From Bacillus sp. AZ43 (GTDB lineage: Bacteria; Actinomycetota; Actinomycetes; Mycobacteriales; Geodermatophilaceae): a DNA stretch of 64,000 bases. The translations under genes and the position numbers were made by a program. The DNA lies in NCBI GenBank assembly GCA_004570425.1, contig SPQJ01000012.1, positions 1 to 64,000 on the forward strand. Reading direction: 5' to 3'. A model generated the notes under the pieces. It was given only the letters and a program-made list of their open reading frames with translations. It was not told the origin of the DNA and ran no database searches. Below, in pieces: positions 39,315 to 48,762 of this stretch (its first letter is position 1; each line of letters starts with the position of its first letter).

Positions 39315-40553
39315 GTGGAACGCGACGCCGGGGAGCAGGCCGCCGAGACGGTGCGCCAGCTGCGGGCCCTGTCCACGACGGCGGGTGTCGCGGCGCTCTC
39401 CCGGGCGGCGGAGCTGCTCGCGGCCAGGGTCGACGCGGTCACCGCGCTGAGCCGGCTGCGCGCCGAGGTCGGCCCGGACCTCGCCGGACCGGCGTGGGGC
39501 ATCGCGCGGCAGCGGGACAAGGCGCGGGCATCGTTCGGTTCGGACGCCGACCGCCTGCTGTTCACCGGCGACACCCTCGAGCAGGCGGGCCGCCCCGAGC
39601 TCGCCGACCGCCGCGCCGCACGCCTGCTGGCCGCCGGCGCGGACACGGTCGCCGACCTCGGGTGCGCCGCCGGCACCGACACCATGGCCCTGGCCCGGGC
39701 CGGTGCGCGGGTGGTCGCCGTCGACCGCGACCCGGTCGCCCGGGAGCTCACCCGGCTCAACGCGACCGCCCTCGGCCTGACCCGGGTGGAGGTGCTCGAC
39801 GCCGACGTGGTCGAGCTGGTGGCCGCGGCGGCCGACGGCCGGGTGGCCGGCTGCGACGCCGCCGTCCTGGACCCGGCGCGGCGGGCGGGCGGACGCCGGC
39901 AGCTCGACCCCGACCGGTGGTCTCCCCCGTGGTCGACGGTCACCGCGCTGCTCGACCGCGTGCCGCGGTCGGTGGTGAAGGTGGCCCCGGGGCTCGACCA
40001 CGAACGGGTGCCCGACGGCGTCGAGGCCGAGTGGGTGTCCACCGGCGGCTCGATCGTCGAGGCGCTGCTGTGGGGCCGCTCCGTGGCGACGTCGTGGCGG
40101 CGGGCCACCCTCGTCCACGACGGCGCCGTCACCGAGCTGTCGGCCGCCGACGATCCGGGTCCGGCACCGGTGGCGCCGGTGCGGGCCTGGCTGCACGAGC
40201 CCGACCCGGCGCTCATCCGCTCCGGTCTGCTGTCGCTGGTGGCCGCCGACCACGGCGCCACGCTGATCGACCCGACGATCGCCTACCTGAGCGCCGACGA
40301 GCCGGCCGAGACCCCCTGGCTGCGCCCCTACCGGGTCGCCGACGTGCTGCCGTTCAACCTGAAGAAGCTCAAGGCCCACCTGCGCACGCAGGGCGTCGGC
40401 CGGGTGGTGGTCAAGAAGCGCGGCTCCCCCATCGAGCCCGAGGCCCTCGCGCGGCAGCTGAGAGGCCCAGGCAGCGGCTCTGCGGTGGTCGTGGTCACCC
40501 GCGTGGCCGGTGCGCCCTCGGTGCTGGTCTGCGAGGCCCCTAGCCCCGGATGA
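39315..40553 (+). CDS. Class I SAM-dependent methyltransferase-like protein
   Basis: 412 residues from GTG 39315. A helical N-terminus is followed by a Rossmann methyltransferase core ([26 protein letters not shown], about 110-135; the motif IV position reads [12 protein letters not shown]) and a C-terminal half (about 240-412) with [15 protein letters not shown] and [10 protein letters not shown], similar to the THUMP-like domain of actinobacterial trimethylguanosine-synthase-like proteins. RNA is the likely substrate (inference). The last 14 nt overlap tsaD's end. Confidence 0.75.
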   Translation: MERDAGEQAAETVRQLRALSTTAGVAALSRAAELLAARVDAVTALSRLRAEVGPDLAGPAWGIARQRDKARASFGSDADRLLFTGDTLEQAGRPELADRRAARLLAAGADTVADLGCAAGTDTMALARAGARVVAVDRDPVARELTRLNATALGLTRVEVLDADVVELVAAAADGRVAGCDAAVLDPARRAGGRRQLDPDRWSPPWSTVTALLDRVPRSVVKVAPGLDHERVPDGVEAEWVSTGGSIVEALLWGRSVATSWRRATLVHDGAVTELSAADDPGPAPVAPVRAWLHEPDPALIRSGLLSLVAADHGATLIDPTIAYLSADEPAETPWLRPYRVADVLPFNLKKLKAHLRTQGVGRVVVKKRGSPIEPEALARQLRGPGSGSAVVVVTRVAGAPSVLVCEAPSPG

Positions 40554-41592
40554 CGTCGATGGGCAGGGAGCTGTCGGCGCCGAGGTCCGGCGACGACGGC
40601 GCGACCCCGGAGGCCACCAGCCGCGAGCCGAGCGCCGCCACCATCGCGCCGTTGTCGGTGCACAGCCGGGGGCTCGGCACCCGCAGCACGATGCCCGCGG
40701 CCGCACAGCGCTCCTCCGCGAGCGCCCGCAGCCGGGAGTTCGCGGCGACCCCGCCACCGAGCACCAGGTGGTCGACGCCGTGGTCGCGGCAGGCCCGCAC
40801 GGCCTTGGCGGTGAGCACGTCGGCCACCGCCTCCTGGAAGGACGCCGCGACGTCGGCCACGGGCACGGGCTCCCCCGCCCGCTGGCGGGCCTCCACCCAG
40901 CGGGCGACGGCGGTCTTCAGCCCGGAGAACGAGAAGTCGTAGGGCGCGTCCCGGGGCCCGGTGAGCCCGCGCGGGAACCCGATGGCGGCCGGGTCGCCGT
41001 CCCGCGCCGCCTTGTCGATCGGCGGGCCGCCGGGGAACGGCAGGCCGAGCACGCGGGCGACCTTGTCGAAGGCCTCCCCCGCGGCGTCGTCCACCGTGCG
41101 CCCCAGGGACTGCACCTCCTGCGCGAGGTCGGGCACGAGCAGCAGCGAGCTGTGCCCGCCGGAGACCAGCAGGGCGATCGACGGCTCGGCCAGCGGCCCG
41201 TGCTGCAGCTCGTCGACGGCCACGTGCGCGGCGAGGTGGTTGACGCCGTACAGCGGCTTGCCGAGCGCCAGCGCGTAGGCCTTGGCGGCGGCGACGCCGA
41301 CCAGCAGCGCGCCGGTGAGCCCCGGCCCCGAGGTGACCGCGATCGCGTCGACGTCGTCGATGGTCGCGCCGGCGTCGGTCAGCGCCTTGTGGACGGTCGG
41401 CACCATGGCCTCGAGGTGCGCCCGCGAGGCGATCTCGGGGACCACGCCGCCGAACCGCTCGTGCTCGGCCATCGAGGTGGCGAGGGCGTCGGCGAGCAGC
41501 GTGTGCCCGCGGACCAGGCCCACGCCGGTCTCGTCGCAGGACGTCTCGAACCCCAGGACCAGGGCTCCCCCACCCGACCCATGCTCAGCCAC
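40540..41592 (-). CDS. tsaD: tRNA threonylcarbamoyladenosine transferase TsaD
   Basis: Last step of t6A37 tRNA modification. 350 residues. Kae1/Qri7 fold: [13 protein letters not shown], metal ligands H119 and H123 in [20 protein letters not shown], and [14 protein letters not shown] start overlaps the rimI stop by 8 nt. Works with TsaB and TsaE encoded just upstream. Confidence 0.96.
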   Translation of the reverse strand: MAEHGSGGGALVLGFETSCDETGVGLVRGHTLLADALATSMAEHERFGGVVPEIASRAHLEAMVPTVHKALTDAGATIDDVDAIAVTSGPGLTGALLVGVAAAKAYALALGKPLYGVNHLAAHVAVDELQHGPLAEPSIALLVSGGHSSLLLVPDLAQEVQSLGRTVDDAAGEAFDKVARVLGLPFPGGPPIDKAARDGDPAAIGFPRGLTGPRDAPYDFSFSGLKTAVARWVEARQRAGEPVPVADVAASFQEAVADVLTAKAVRACRDHGVDHLVLGGGVAANSRLRALAEERCAAAGIVLRVPSPRLCTDNGAMVAALGSRLVASGVAPSSPDLGADSSLPIDVIRG

Positions 41593-42103
41593 GCCCCACC
41601 CCCGCTGCCCGGCTCAGTGCCCGCACCCGCTTGCGCTTCATGACGACGGCGTCGGCGCCGCTGGGCTGGTAGTAGCCCCTCCGGCGGCCGATCTCCACGA
41701 ACCCGCGCCGCTGGTACAGGTGCCGGGCCACCGCGTTGTCCGCGCGGACCTCCAGCAGCACGACGGGGCTGCGCTTGTCGGCCTCCGCGAGCAGCGCGTC
41801 GAGCAGGAGCGACCCGATGCCCTCGCCCTGCAGCGCGCCGGTGACACCGAGGGTCGCGATGTGCGCCTCGTCGTCGTAGGCGATCAGCCCGCCGTAGCCG
41901 ACCATGACCGGTGGCCCGTCGACCGGCTCGTCCTCGTCGCCGCTCACGTCGAACTCGGCGACCAGGTAGTAGCGGGTGTCGGCCCGGGAGAGCTCGTCGC
42001 GGTACATCGCCTCGGTCCAGGTGTCCGGGGCGAAGAGCTCCTCCTCCAGCCGCATCACCGCGGGCAGGTCGGCCGGCGTCATCGGCCGCAGGGTCACGGT
42101 CAC
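41585..42103 (-). CDS. rimI: Ribosomal protein S18-alanine N-acetyltransferase-like (GNAT)
   Basis: 172 residues from GTG 42103, which overlaps the tsaB stop (GTGA). GNAT motifs: [22 protein letters not shown] (acetyl-CoA loop Q-x-x-G-x-G) and [24 protein letters not shown]. In actinobacteria rimI always sits between tsaB and tsaD. It acetylates the N-terminus of S18 in E. coli; substrate here is inferred. Confidence 0.9.
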   Translation of the reverse strand: MTVTLRPMTPADLPAVMRLEEELFAPDTWTEAMYRDELSRADTRYYLVAEFDVSGDEDEPVDGPPVMVGYGGLIAYDDEAHIATLGVTGALQGEGIGSLLLDALLAEADKRSPVVLLEVRADNAVARHLYQRRGFVEIGRRRGYYQPSGADAVVMKRKRVRALSRAAGVGRG

Positions 42104-42738
42104 GGCTGCGACACCGCCTTGATGGCCGTCGGCGGGACGGCGTCCGGGCGGCGCAGGTACATCGGCAGCAGCGGGCCGGCCGAGGCCGGATCGGCGAGCT
42201 GAGGCGCCGCGGCGCGGATCAGCCCCGCCGTCGTCACCTCGGCGGGCTCCACCGGCCGGCCCAGCCGGACCGCGGCGAACTCCGGGTCGCCGACCACCGG
42301 CTCGGGCAGGTCGACGTCGGCCGGCTTGTCGACCGACGGCCCGCTGAGCCGCTCGCCGTCGGGGCCGTACGTCGCCCAGTAGATCTCCTTGCGCCGGGCG
42401 TCGGTGATCACCGTGCGCGCTCCGCTGCCGACGGCGTCCAGCGAGCACACCCCGATCACGGGGAGCCCGCGGGCGTCGGCCAGCGCCGCCGCGGTCACGA
42501 TCCCCACCCGCAGCCCCGTGAAGGGACCCGGCCCCAGCCCGGTGACGACGGCGTCGAGGTCGGCCATGCCCACCCCGGCGTCGCCCAGGACCGCCTGGAT
42601 CGCAGGGGTCAGCAGCTCCGCGTGCCGGTTGCCCGACGGGATCGCCTGCTCGCCGAGCACCTCGGTGCCCTCCGCCGACCAGCGCGCGAGGCCGGCCACG
42701 AGGGTCGGCGTCGCGGTGTCGAGAGCGAGGACGAGCAC
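42100..42738 (-). CDS. tsaB: t6A synthesis protein TsaB
   Basis: 212 residues. ASKHA-like fold: VLALDTATPTLVAGL, NRHAELLTPAIQAVL, GLGPGPFTGLRVG. Binds TsaD and TsaE. GTG at 42738 gives the family-typical N-terminus and lies 8 nt after TAACGT (42752-42747), suggesting its own leaderless promoter after the inserted genes; GTG 42744 is the alternative. Confidence 0.93.
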   Translation of the reverse strand: MLVLALDTATPTLVAGLARWSAEGTEVLGEQAIPSGNRHAELLTPAIQAVLGDAGVGMADLDAVVTGLGPGPFTGLRVGIVTAAALADARGLPVIGVCSLDAVGSGARTVITDARRKEIYWATYGPDGERLSGPSVDKPADVDLPEPVVGDPEFAAVRLGRPVEPAEVTTAGLIRAAAPQLADPASAGPLLPMYLRRPDAVPPTAIKAVSQP

Positions 42739-42746
42739 GTCCACCC

Positions 42747-42752
42747 ACGTTA
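42747..42752 (-). promoter_or_regulatory. -10 box of tsaB
   Basis: TAACGT on the minus strand, 8 nt before GTG 42738. It would restore transcription of tsaB-rimI-tsaD downstream of the insertion. Confidence 0.45.
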
Positions 42753-42792
42753 CTGTGCGTCAGAAGCCCGGGGGACGAGTACGTCGGCTCGA

Positions 42793-43140
42793 TCAGCAGA
42801 CCCTTGCGGGAACGTCTCGCAACTGCAGCTGCCCGGGGCCCCTCCACCAGGATTGCCCCCAGCTGTCGGTGAAGAGGATGGACCCCAGAGCCGTGATCTC
42901 GGCGAACGCAGGGGCGCCTCTGAGGCGCACCGCTGCCTCGTCTTCGATGACCTGCTTCTGATACATCGTCCCCACGACGAGTTCTAGTGCACAGCCTCGT
43001 TGCTCTTGAGGAACGCAATCCGCGACGAGGTCGGCCACCACGAGGACGACGTTGTCGATCGGATAGTCGCCACCATTGACCAAGGTGTACTTGATGAAGA
43101 AGACCCCGTCCCGTTCCTCGACGAGGCTGCTCACACTCAC
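42793..43140 (-). CDS. Hypothetical protein of lower-GC insert (second half)
   Basis: 115 residues, GTG overlapping the upstream gene's stop (GTGA). Predicted beta-rich: VFFIKYTLVNGGDYPIDNVVLVV resembles the Ig-like domain with 'N-x-G-x-x-P/D-V-x-V' that ends many actinobacterial one- or two-helix membrane proteins, then ITALGSILFTDSWGQSWWRG. Together with the preceding gene it looks like one protein split in two. Base composition is visibly less GC-rich than in the neighbours. Confidence 0.6.
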   Translation of the reverse strand: MSVSSLVEERDGVFFIKYTLVNGGDYPIDNVVLVVADLVADCVPQEQRGCALELVVGTMYQKQVIEDEAAVRLRGAPAFAEITALGSILFTDSWGQSWWRGPGQLQLRDVPARVC

Positions 43141-43433
43141 CGACCGGCGAACGCCGTGCGGCGTTCCACCTCGGCCTGGACCAATCGCTGATCCTCCTTC
43201 AGCCGCTGACGCCGGGCGTCGCGAATCTGCACGCCCGCGAAGACCAGACCCCCACTCGTCGCCAGTCCACTGACCCAGGTGGCGATGTCACCCCACACGG
43301 GGGCGGCCGGGCGCAGTTCGAAGCTCCAACCGACCGCGCAAACGACCGCGATCACGGCGAGCACGGGCTTCGTGAGACTCGACGCCCAGGCACTCGCGGC
43401 GATGCGACTCAGCCGCCGACCTGTCTGGTTCAA
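43137..43433 (-). CDS. Hypothetical membrane protein of lower-GC insert (first half)
   Basis: 98 residues with two membrane segments (about 20-38 and 48-66) and a charged helix (DARRQRLKEDQRLVQAEVER) at its end. This is the usual N-terminal part of actinobacterial proteins that continue into an Ig-like domain; here the frame stops after AFAGR and the rest follows in another frame from 43140. It lies between tsaE and tsaB, genes otherwise adjacent in this order. Confidence 0.6.
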   Translation of the reverse strand: MNQTGRRLSRIAASAWASSLTKPVLAVIAVVCAVGWSFELRPAAPVWGDIATWVSGLATSGGLVFAGVQIRDARRQRLKEDQRLVQAEVERRTAFAGR

Positions 43434-43436
43434 CCG

Positions 43437-43898
43437 TCACGTCCCATCGGTTCGGGACAGCCGCCGCTCCCAGCCCGGGCCGTGCGGCACCAGGAGGGCG
43501 GTCCGGACGTCGTCCTCCCGGCGGTCCAGCCGGACCTCCAGGTGCTCGTCGGCGAGCCGCTCGACCAGCCCCTGCCCCCACTCGACGACGGTCACCGACT
43601 CCTCGGTCGACGCGTCGAGGTCGAGGTCGTCGACGTCGGCGACGCCGCCGAGACGGTAGGCGTCGACGTGCACCAGCGGGACGCGGCCGCCGCGGTGCAC
43701 CCGGGAGATGACGAACGTCGGCGACGTGACCGGCTCGCGCACGCCGAGGCCGGCGCCGATGCCCTGGGTCAGCGCGGTCTTGCCGGCGCCCAGCGGGCCG
43801 ACGAGGACGACGAGGTCGCCCGGCTGCACGATCCCCGCCAGCTCGCGCCCGAGCGCGGCGGTGTCCTCGGGCGTGGGCAGGACGTGCTCGCGATTCAT
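43437..43898 (-). CDS. tsaE: tRNA threonylcarbamoyladenosine ATPase TsaE
   Basis: 153 residues. P-loop GPLGAGKT (about 34-41), switch SPTFVISRVH and VHVDAYRLGG, and WGQGLVERL. ATPase that activates the TsaB-TsaD complex. ATG with GGGAG 7 nt upstream, overlapping the uracil-DNA glycosylase stop (ATGA). Confidence 0.94.
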   Translation of the reverse strand: MNREHVLPTPEDTAALGRELAGIVQPGDLVVLVGPLGAGKTALTQGIGAGLGVREPVTSPTFVISRVHRGGRVPLVHVDAYRLGGVADVDDLDLDASTEESVTVVEWGQGLVERLADEHLEVRLDRREDDVRTALLVPHGPGWERRLSRTDGT

Positions 43899-44521
43899 GC
43901 CAGGCTCCCGGCGACGGCGGTCAGGTCGGCGAGCAGCCCCGCTCGCGGCGCCCCGTTCGGGCCGAACCGGATCGCCGCCGAAGGGTGGTAGGTCGCCCAC
44001 ACCGCGCGGCCGCCGACCTCGTGCGGCCGGGCGCGCACCTGCGCGAGGACCGTCCGCGGACCGAGGAACCACTTCGCGGCCGACAGACCGAGGGCGACGA
44101 CGACCGGTGGGTCGAGCAGCTCGAGCTGGCGGCGCAGCCAGCCGCTGCACCGGGCCACCTCGGCGGACTTCGGCGTGCGGTTGCCCGGCGGCCGGCACTT
44201 CACGACGTTGAGCACCGCGGCGTCGGCCCGCGAGAGCCCCGCCTGGCCGAGCAGCTCGTCGAGGAGTGCGCCGGACTTCCCGACGAACGGCCGGCCGGTC
44301 TCGTCCTCGGTCGCCCCGGGCGCCTCCCCGACGAGGGCGAAGCGGGGCCGGCCGACCGGGACGTCGCCGACCACGACGTGCTGGCGGGCGGCGGCCAGCT
44401 CCGGGCAGGCGACGCAGGGCCGGTTGGCCGCGGCCAGCGCGGCCCAGTCGGGTGCCGCGGCGGCGGTGCGGGCCACCTCGTCGGCTCCGGCGTCGAACCG
44501 GGGCGGTCGGGGCGCGGGCAC
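43895..44521 (-). CDS. Uracil-DNA glycosylase, family 4 type
   Basis: 208 residues. Removes uracil from DNA in base-excision repair. Motifs: VGEAPGATEDETGRPFVGKSG (the G-E-A-P-G loop of family 4), NVVKCRPPGNRTP, and the second active loop YHPSAAIRF. Cysteines in RPCVACPEL, KCRPP and ARCSGW fit the four ligands of the [4Fe-4S] cluster. GTG lies 6 nt after TAGGGT (44533-44528), so it has its own leaderless promoter. Confidence 0.9.
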   Translation of the reverse strand: MPAPRPPRFDAGADEVARTAAAAPDWAALAAANRPCVACPELAAARQHVVVGDVPVGRPRFALVGEAPGATEDETGRPFVGKSGALLDELLGQAGLSRADAAVLNVVKCRPPGNRTPKSAEVARCSGWLRRQLELLDPPVVVALGLSAAKWFLGPRTVLAQVRARPHEVGGRAVWATYHPSAAIRFGPNGAPRAGLLADLTAVAGSLA

Positions 44522-44527
44522 GTTCGC

Positions 44528-44533
44528 ACCCTA
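44528..44533 (-). promoter_or_regulatory. -10 box of uracil-DNA glycosylase gene
   Basis: TAGGGT on the minus strand, 6 nt before the GTG start. Confidence 0.5.
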
Positions 44534-44544
44534 ACGAGCCGCCC

Positions 44545-45693
44545 TCAGCCGGCGGCGACTCGCGCGCCGACCCGGCGGATCAGCTCCCCCAGCGCGGCGG
44601 TGACCTCCGCCGGCTTCTCCAGCTGGACCATGTGCCCGGCCGCCGGGACGACGACGAACTCCGAGTCGGGCAGCCGCTCGACGATCAGCTCGCTGTGCTC
44701 CTTGGGAATGAGCTTGTCCTCCTCCCCGGTCAGCACCAGGGTCGGGATGGAGCGGAGCGGCTCGAGGGATCCGGTCTCGTCCAGGCCGGCCAGCGCAGGG
44801 TAGAACTCGCCGATCACGTCGACGGGGGTGCCGGCGATCATGGAGTCGACGTACTCGACCAGCGCGGGGTCGACGTCCGCGGAGGCGAACGACAGCGACC
44901 GTGTGGCCGCGGAGACCACCCGCGCCGCGACCCGCCGGGTGCGCTCGGCGAGGGCCGGCCGGTGCTTCATGGTGAACGCGGCGATGGGCAGGACCGTCGC
45001 CCGCACCCGGGTGAGCAGCTCGGGCAGACCGAAGTTCAGGTCGGCGAGGTTGCCGCTGGAGGTCGAGACGAGGGCGACGGCCGCGATCCGCTCGCCGAAC
45101 AGCTCCGGGCGCAGCGCGGCCAGCCCCATGATCGTCATGCCGCCCATCGAGTGGCCGATGAGCACGACCGGCCCGCGTGGGACCCGCGTCTCCAGCACCG
45201 TGGCGAGGTCGCGGGCCAGCTGCTCGATCGTCGAGCGCTCCGGTTCGCCCCGGCCGGAGGCGCCGTGGCCGCGCTGGTCGTAGAACACCAGCCGCGCCCG
45301 GGGGCGGTGACCGTTCGCCGTGGCCAGCTCCGCGGCGAGGCTCCGCCGCTGGAAGGTCCAGGACGCCATCGACAGCGTGTAGCCGTGGACGAAGACGACG
45401 GTCAGCGGCGCGTCGCGGGGGCCGATCTCCTCCACCGCGAGCAGCACGCCGTCGTCGGCCTGCACCAGTGCCGTCCGGTCGGCGGCCCGGGCGTCGGCAC
45501 CGAGCGGGTCGTCCTCGCGCAGCTCCGCCGCGGTCGGCTCGCCCGCGCGGACCTCCTCGGCGCGCACCCGGCGTCCGGCGATGCGGCTGACGGCGACACC
45601 GACCGCCGTGCCGGCGGCGGCCAGGCCGACGACGGCCCCGACGATGCCGGCGGTGTGCCCGCGGCCGTGCGGCGGCGTGGGAGGACGGGCCAT
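44545..45693 (-). CDS. Alpha/beta hydrolase, membrane-anchored
   Basis: 382 residues. One membrane segment (about 14-36), then an alpha/beta hydrolase: oxyanion VFVHGYTLSM (about 100-109), DQRGHGASG, nucleophile Ser182 in IGHSMGGM, acid in LTGEEDKLIP and His in AAGHMVQLE. It is regularly found between alr and tsaE in actinobacteria. Substrate unknown. ATG overlaps the alr stop by one base. Confidence 0.85.
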   Translation of the reverse strand: MARPPTPPHGRGHTAGIVGAVVGLAAAGTAVGVAVSRIAGRRVRAEEVRAGEPTAAELREDDPLGADARAADRTALVQADDGVLLAVEEIGPRDAPLTVVFVHGYTLSMASWTFQRRSLAAELATANGHRPRARLVFYDQRGHGASGRGEPERSTIEQLARDLATVLETRVPRGPVVLIGHSMGGMTIMGLAALRPELFGERIAAVALVSTSSGNLADLNFGLPELLTRVRATVLPIAAFTMKHRPALAERTRRVAARVVSAATRSLSFASADVDPALVEYVDSMIAGTPVDVIGEFYPALAGLDETGSLEPLRSIPTLVLTGEEDKLIPKEHSELIVERLPDSEFVVVPAAGHMVQLEKPAEVTAALGELIRRVGARVAAG

Positions 45694-46835
45694 CAGACGG
45701 CCCCCGCGGAGCCGACGTAGCGCCGCGTGAAGCGCCCGCCGATCCGGGTCACCAGCTCGTAGTGGATGGTGCCGAGCGCGTCGGCCCACTGCTGCGCGGT
45801 CGGCTCGCCCCGGTCACCGGGGCCCCACAGCACGACCTCGTCACCGGCCTCGACGACGTCGTCCCCGACGTCGAGCACGAACTGGTCCATGCAGACCCGG
45901 CCGGCGATGCGCCGCTGCGCGCCCGCGGCCAGCACCGGCGCGGTGTTGCCCGCGGCGCGGGGCACGCCGTCGGCGTAGCCGACGGGCACCAGGGCCAGAG
46001 TGGTCTCGCGGTCGGTCGAGTAGGTGTGCCCGTAGGAGACGCCGACCCCCGCGGCCACCCGCTTGGCGAGCATCACCCGCGCCCGCACGGTCATCGCCGG
46101 GCGCAGGCCGTGCGCGGCGGGGTCGGGACCGCACAGCGGGTCGAGCCCGTAGAGCGCGATCCCCGGCCGGACCATGTCGTACCAGGTCTCGGGCAGCGCG
46201 ACGGTGGCCGCCGAGTTGGCGAGGTGCAGCCGGGCGTCGGTGAGCCCGGCGCGGCGGGCGATCGCCACGGCCTCCTCGAAGACCCGCACCTGCGCCCCGA
46301 TGGTCGGGTGGGTCGGGGCGTCGGCGTACGCCATGTGGCTCCACAGGCCGACGACGTGGACGTGCCCGTCGGCCTGTGCGCGGGCCGCGGCCTCGACCAG
46401 GGCCGGCCAGTCGGCCATCGTGGCGCCCTCGCGGGAGAGCCCGGTGTCGACGAACAGGTGCAGCTCGGCCGTGCGGCCGGTGGCCCGCGCGGCCGCGACG
46501 ACCTCGGCCAGGCCCCAGACGGCGTTCACCGACACCTGCACGTCCTGCTCGAGCGCCGGCACGAAGTCGGTGCCGGGGTTGTGCAGCCAGGAGAGGACGG
46601 GCGCGGTCACACCGACCGCGCGGAGGGCCAGCGCCTCGTCGAGGACGGTGACGCCGAGGGCGTCGGCGCCGCCGGCGAGGATGGCGCGGGCGGCCGGCAC
46701 CAGGCCGTGGCCGTAGCCGTCGGCCTTGACCACGGCCATGAGCGGACGGGCGACGTGGTCGCGGAGCAGCGCGGTGTTGGCCGCGATCGCGTCCAGGTCG
46801 ACCACGACCTCGGCGCGGGCGGCGTGCTTCGTCAC
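45693..46835 (-). CDS. alr: Alanine racemase
   Basis: Makes D-Ala for peptidoglycan. 380 residues. PLP Lys37 in VVKADGYGHG, catalytic Tyr at about 268 in GVSYGHTYS, HLANSAA and MVRPGIALYG. GTG at 46835 overlaps the nnr stop (GTGA). Confidence 0.96.
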   Translation of the reverse strand: MTKHAARAEVVVDLDAIAANTALLRDHVARPLMAVVKADGYGHGLVPAARAILAGGADALGVTVLDEALALRAVGVTAPVLSWLHNPGTDFVPALEQDVQVSVNAVWGLAEVVAAARATGRTAELHLFVDTGLSREGATMADWPALVEAAARAQADGHVHVVGLWSHMAYADAPTHPTIGAQVRVFEEAVAIARRAGLTDARLHLANSAATVALPETWYDMVRPGIALYGLDPLCGPDPAAHGLRPAMTVRARVMLAKRVAAGVGVSYGHTYSTDRETTLALVPVGYADGVPRAAGNTAPVLAAGAQRRIAGRVCMDQFVLDVGDDVVEAGDEVVLWGPGDRGEPTAQQWADALGTIHYELVTRIGGRFTRRYVGSAGAV

Positions 46836-48292
46836 GGTTCCGAGTGTCCCAGGCCGGGGGCGTGCGACCCGCGCACCCGGCCGATGGCCTCGGGCAGAAG
46901 GCGCACCAGGTCGCCGGCGAGCAGCGGACCACGCGCGCCGGCCAGCTGGCCGGTCCGCCCGTGCAGGTGCGCCGCGACGGCGGCCGCCTCGCCGGCGTCG
47001 AGCCCGGTGGCCAGGACGGCGCCGAGGATCCCGGCGAGGACGTCGCCGGTGCCCGCGGTGGCCAGCTCCGCCGTGCCGGTGCCGTTCACGTAGGCGGTGC
47101 CGCCGGGATCGGCGACGACGGTCGCGTCGCCCTTGAGCAGGACGACGGCGCCGAGCTCGGCGGCCAGCCGGCGGGTCGCGCCGATCCGGTCCGGCCCCAC
47201 CTCGGTACCGAAGCGGGCGAACTCGCGGTCGTGCGGGGTGAGGACCGTCGGGGCGCTCCGCCGCCGGACCAGCTCCCGTTCCCGGGCCAGCATCGTGAGG
47301 CCGTCGGCGTCCACCACGACCGGGAGGTCGGTGGCCAGCACCTCGGCGAGGACGTCGCGCGCGTCGTCGTCGGTGCCCATGCCCGGACCCACCACCCACG
47401 CCTGCACGCGACCGGCGTCGGACGGGCGGCCCTCGGTGACGATCGCCTCGGGCCAGGCCGCGCGCACGCCGTCGGCAGCGGTCCCGGCGTACCGCACCAG
47501 GCCGGGCCGGGTGCGCAGCGCCGCCCCGGTGCACAGCACCCCCGCCCCTGGGTAGGTCGCCGAGCCCGCGACCACGCCGACGACGCCCTGCGAGTACTTG
47601 TCGTCGTCCGGGGAGGGCGACGGGAGCCGGGCGGCGACGTCGGCGTCGGTGAACTGGAAGGCGCGGGCGGCGGGCAGCTCGAGCCCGATGTCCACCAGGT
47701 GGACGACGCCGGCGTAGCCGCGCCCCTCGCCCACCACCAGGCCGGGCTTCACGGCGCCGAACGTCACCGTGTGCATGGCCGGGAAGGCGGCGCCCTCGAC
47801 AGCCCCGGTGTCGGCGTCGACCCCGCTGGGGACGTCGACGGCGACGGTCAGCGCGGCGCTGGACCCCGCGCGCTCGGCCAGCGCGGCGGCGTCGGGGCGG
47901 AGCCCACCCCGCCCGCCGATGCCGAGCACGCCGTCGAGGACCAGGTCCGCCCGGTCGAGAGCGGGCCCGGCGGTGTCCGGCAGGCAGGTGGTGCCGCCGG
48001 CGCGGCGCAGGGCGGCGAGCCCCGCCGGGTGGGCACGGTCGGGTCGCAGCAGCACGGCGGTGACGCGGGCGCCCCGCCCGGCGAGCAGCGCGCCGGCGAA
48101 CAGCGCGTCACCGCCGTTGTTGCCGCCGCCGACCAGCAGCGCCACCCGGCGCCCGTAGACCCCGCCGAGCAGGCGGGCGCAGACGGTGGCCAGACCGGTC
48201 GCGGCGCGCTGCATGAGCGCACCCTCCGGGGTGGCCGCGAGCACCGGCGCCTCCGCGGCGCGGACCTCGTCGGCGGTCAGCAGCGGGATCAC
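46832..48292 (-). CDS. nnr: Bifunctional NAD(P)H-hydrate epimerase / dehydratase
   Basis: Repairs hydrated NAD(P)H. 486 residues. N-terminal YjeF epimerase (about 1-210: [40 protein letters not shown]) and C-terminal ADP-dependent dehydratase (about 225-480: [56 protein letters not shown]). GTG overlaps the acpS stop. Confidence 0.96.
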   Translation of the reverse strand: MIPLLTADEVRAAEAPVLAATPEGALMQRAATGLATVCARLLGGVYGRRVALLVGGGNNGGDALFAGALLAGRGARVTAVLLRPDRAHPAGLAALRRAGGTTCLPDTAGPALDRADLVLDGVLGIGGRGGLRPDAAALAERAGSSAALTVAVDVPSGVDADTGAVEGAAFPAMHTVTFGAVKPGLVVGEGRGYAGVVHLVDIGLELPAARAFQFTDADVAARLPSPSPDDDKYSQGVVGVVAGSATYPGAGVLCTGAALRTRPGLVRYAGTAADGVRAAWPEAIVTEGRPSDAGRVQAWVVGPGMGTDDDARDVLAEVLATDLPVVVDADGLTMLARERELVRRRSAPTVLTPHDREFARFGTEVGPDRIGATRRLAAELGAVVLLKGDATVVADPGGTAYVNGTGTAELATAGTGDVLAGILGAVLATGLDAGEAAAVAAHLHGRTGQLAGARGPLLAGDLVRLLPEAIGRVRGSHAPGLGHSEP

Positions 48293-48675
48293 GCGTCACC
48301 GCGCGGGAAGCCCTCGGCGACCACGACGGCCGAGGCGATGCCGCCGTCGTGGCTCAGGGACACGTGCCAGGAGGAGACGCCGAGCTGGGCGGCGCGTCCC
48401 GCCACCGAGCCGCGGACCTCCAGGTGCGGGCGGCCGTGCTCCCCGACCATCACCTCGGCGTCGTGCCAGTGCAGATCGCCCGGGGCGCCGAGGGCCTTGG
48501 CGAGCGCCTCCTTGGCGGCGAACCGGGCGGCCAGCGACTCCCCCGTGCGCGGGTTCCCGGACGGCGTCAGCTGCTCGGCGGCGGTGAACAGCCGGTCCCG
48601 CAGCCCGGGTGTCCGCGTGAGCGACTCGGCGAACCGCTCGACCGGCACCACGTCGATCCCGACCCCGATGATCAC
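48289..48675 (-). CDS. acpS: Holo-[acyl-carrier-protein] synthase
   Basis: 128 residues from GTG 48675. Transfers phosphopantetheine from CoA to [13 protein letters not shown] (metal-binding Asp about 8) and [12 protein letters not shown] with the conserved Glu; [17 protein letters not shown] at the end. Small trimeric AcpS type. Overlaps nnr by GTGA. Confidence 0.95.
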   Translation of the reverse strand: MIIGVGIDVVPVERFAESLTRTPGLRDRLFTAAEQLTPSGNPRTGESLAARFAAKEALAKALGAPGDLHWHDAEVMVGEHGRPHLEVRGSVAGRAAQLGVSSWHVSLSHDGGIASAVVVAEGFPRGDA

Positions 48676-48705
48676 CGGGTCAGTCTGCCGGTGAGGTGCG
48701 GGAGC

Positions 48706-48762
48706 GGCCACCTTCCAGGGGCCCGCGCCGAGCTTGCGAGGCGCGGGGAGGAGGGTGGTCCT
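48706..48762 (-). repeat. Dispersed 3'-end hairpin repeat, copy E
   Basis: Directly follows the glmS stop (TAG then AGGACC). Hairpin 1: CCCGCGCC (48722-48729), loop GAGCTTGCGA, GGCGCGGG (48740-48747), all Watson-Crick. The outer GGCC..GGGGCC hairpin is weaker here. Confidence 0.8.
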
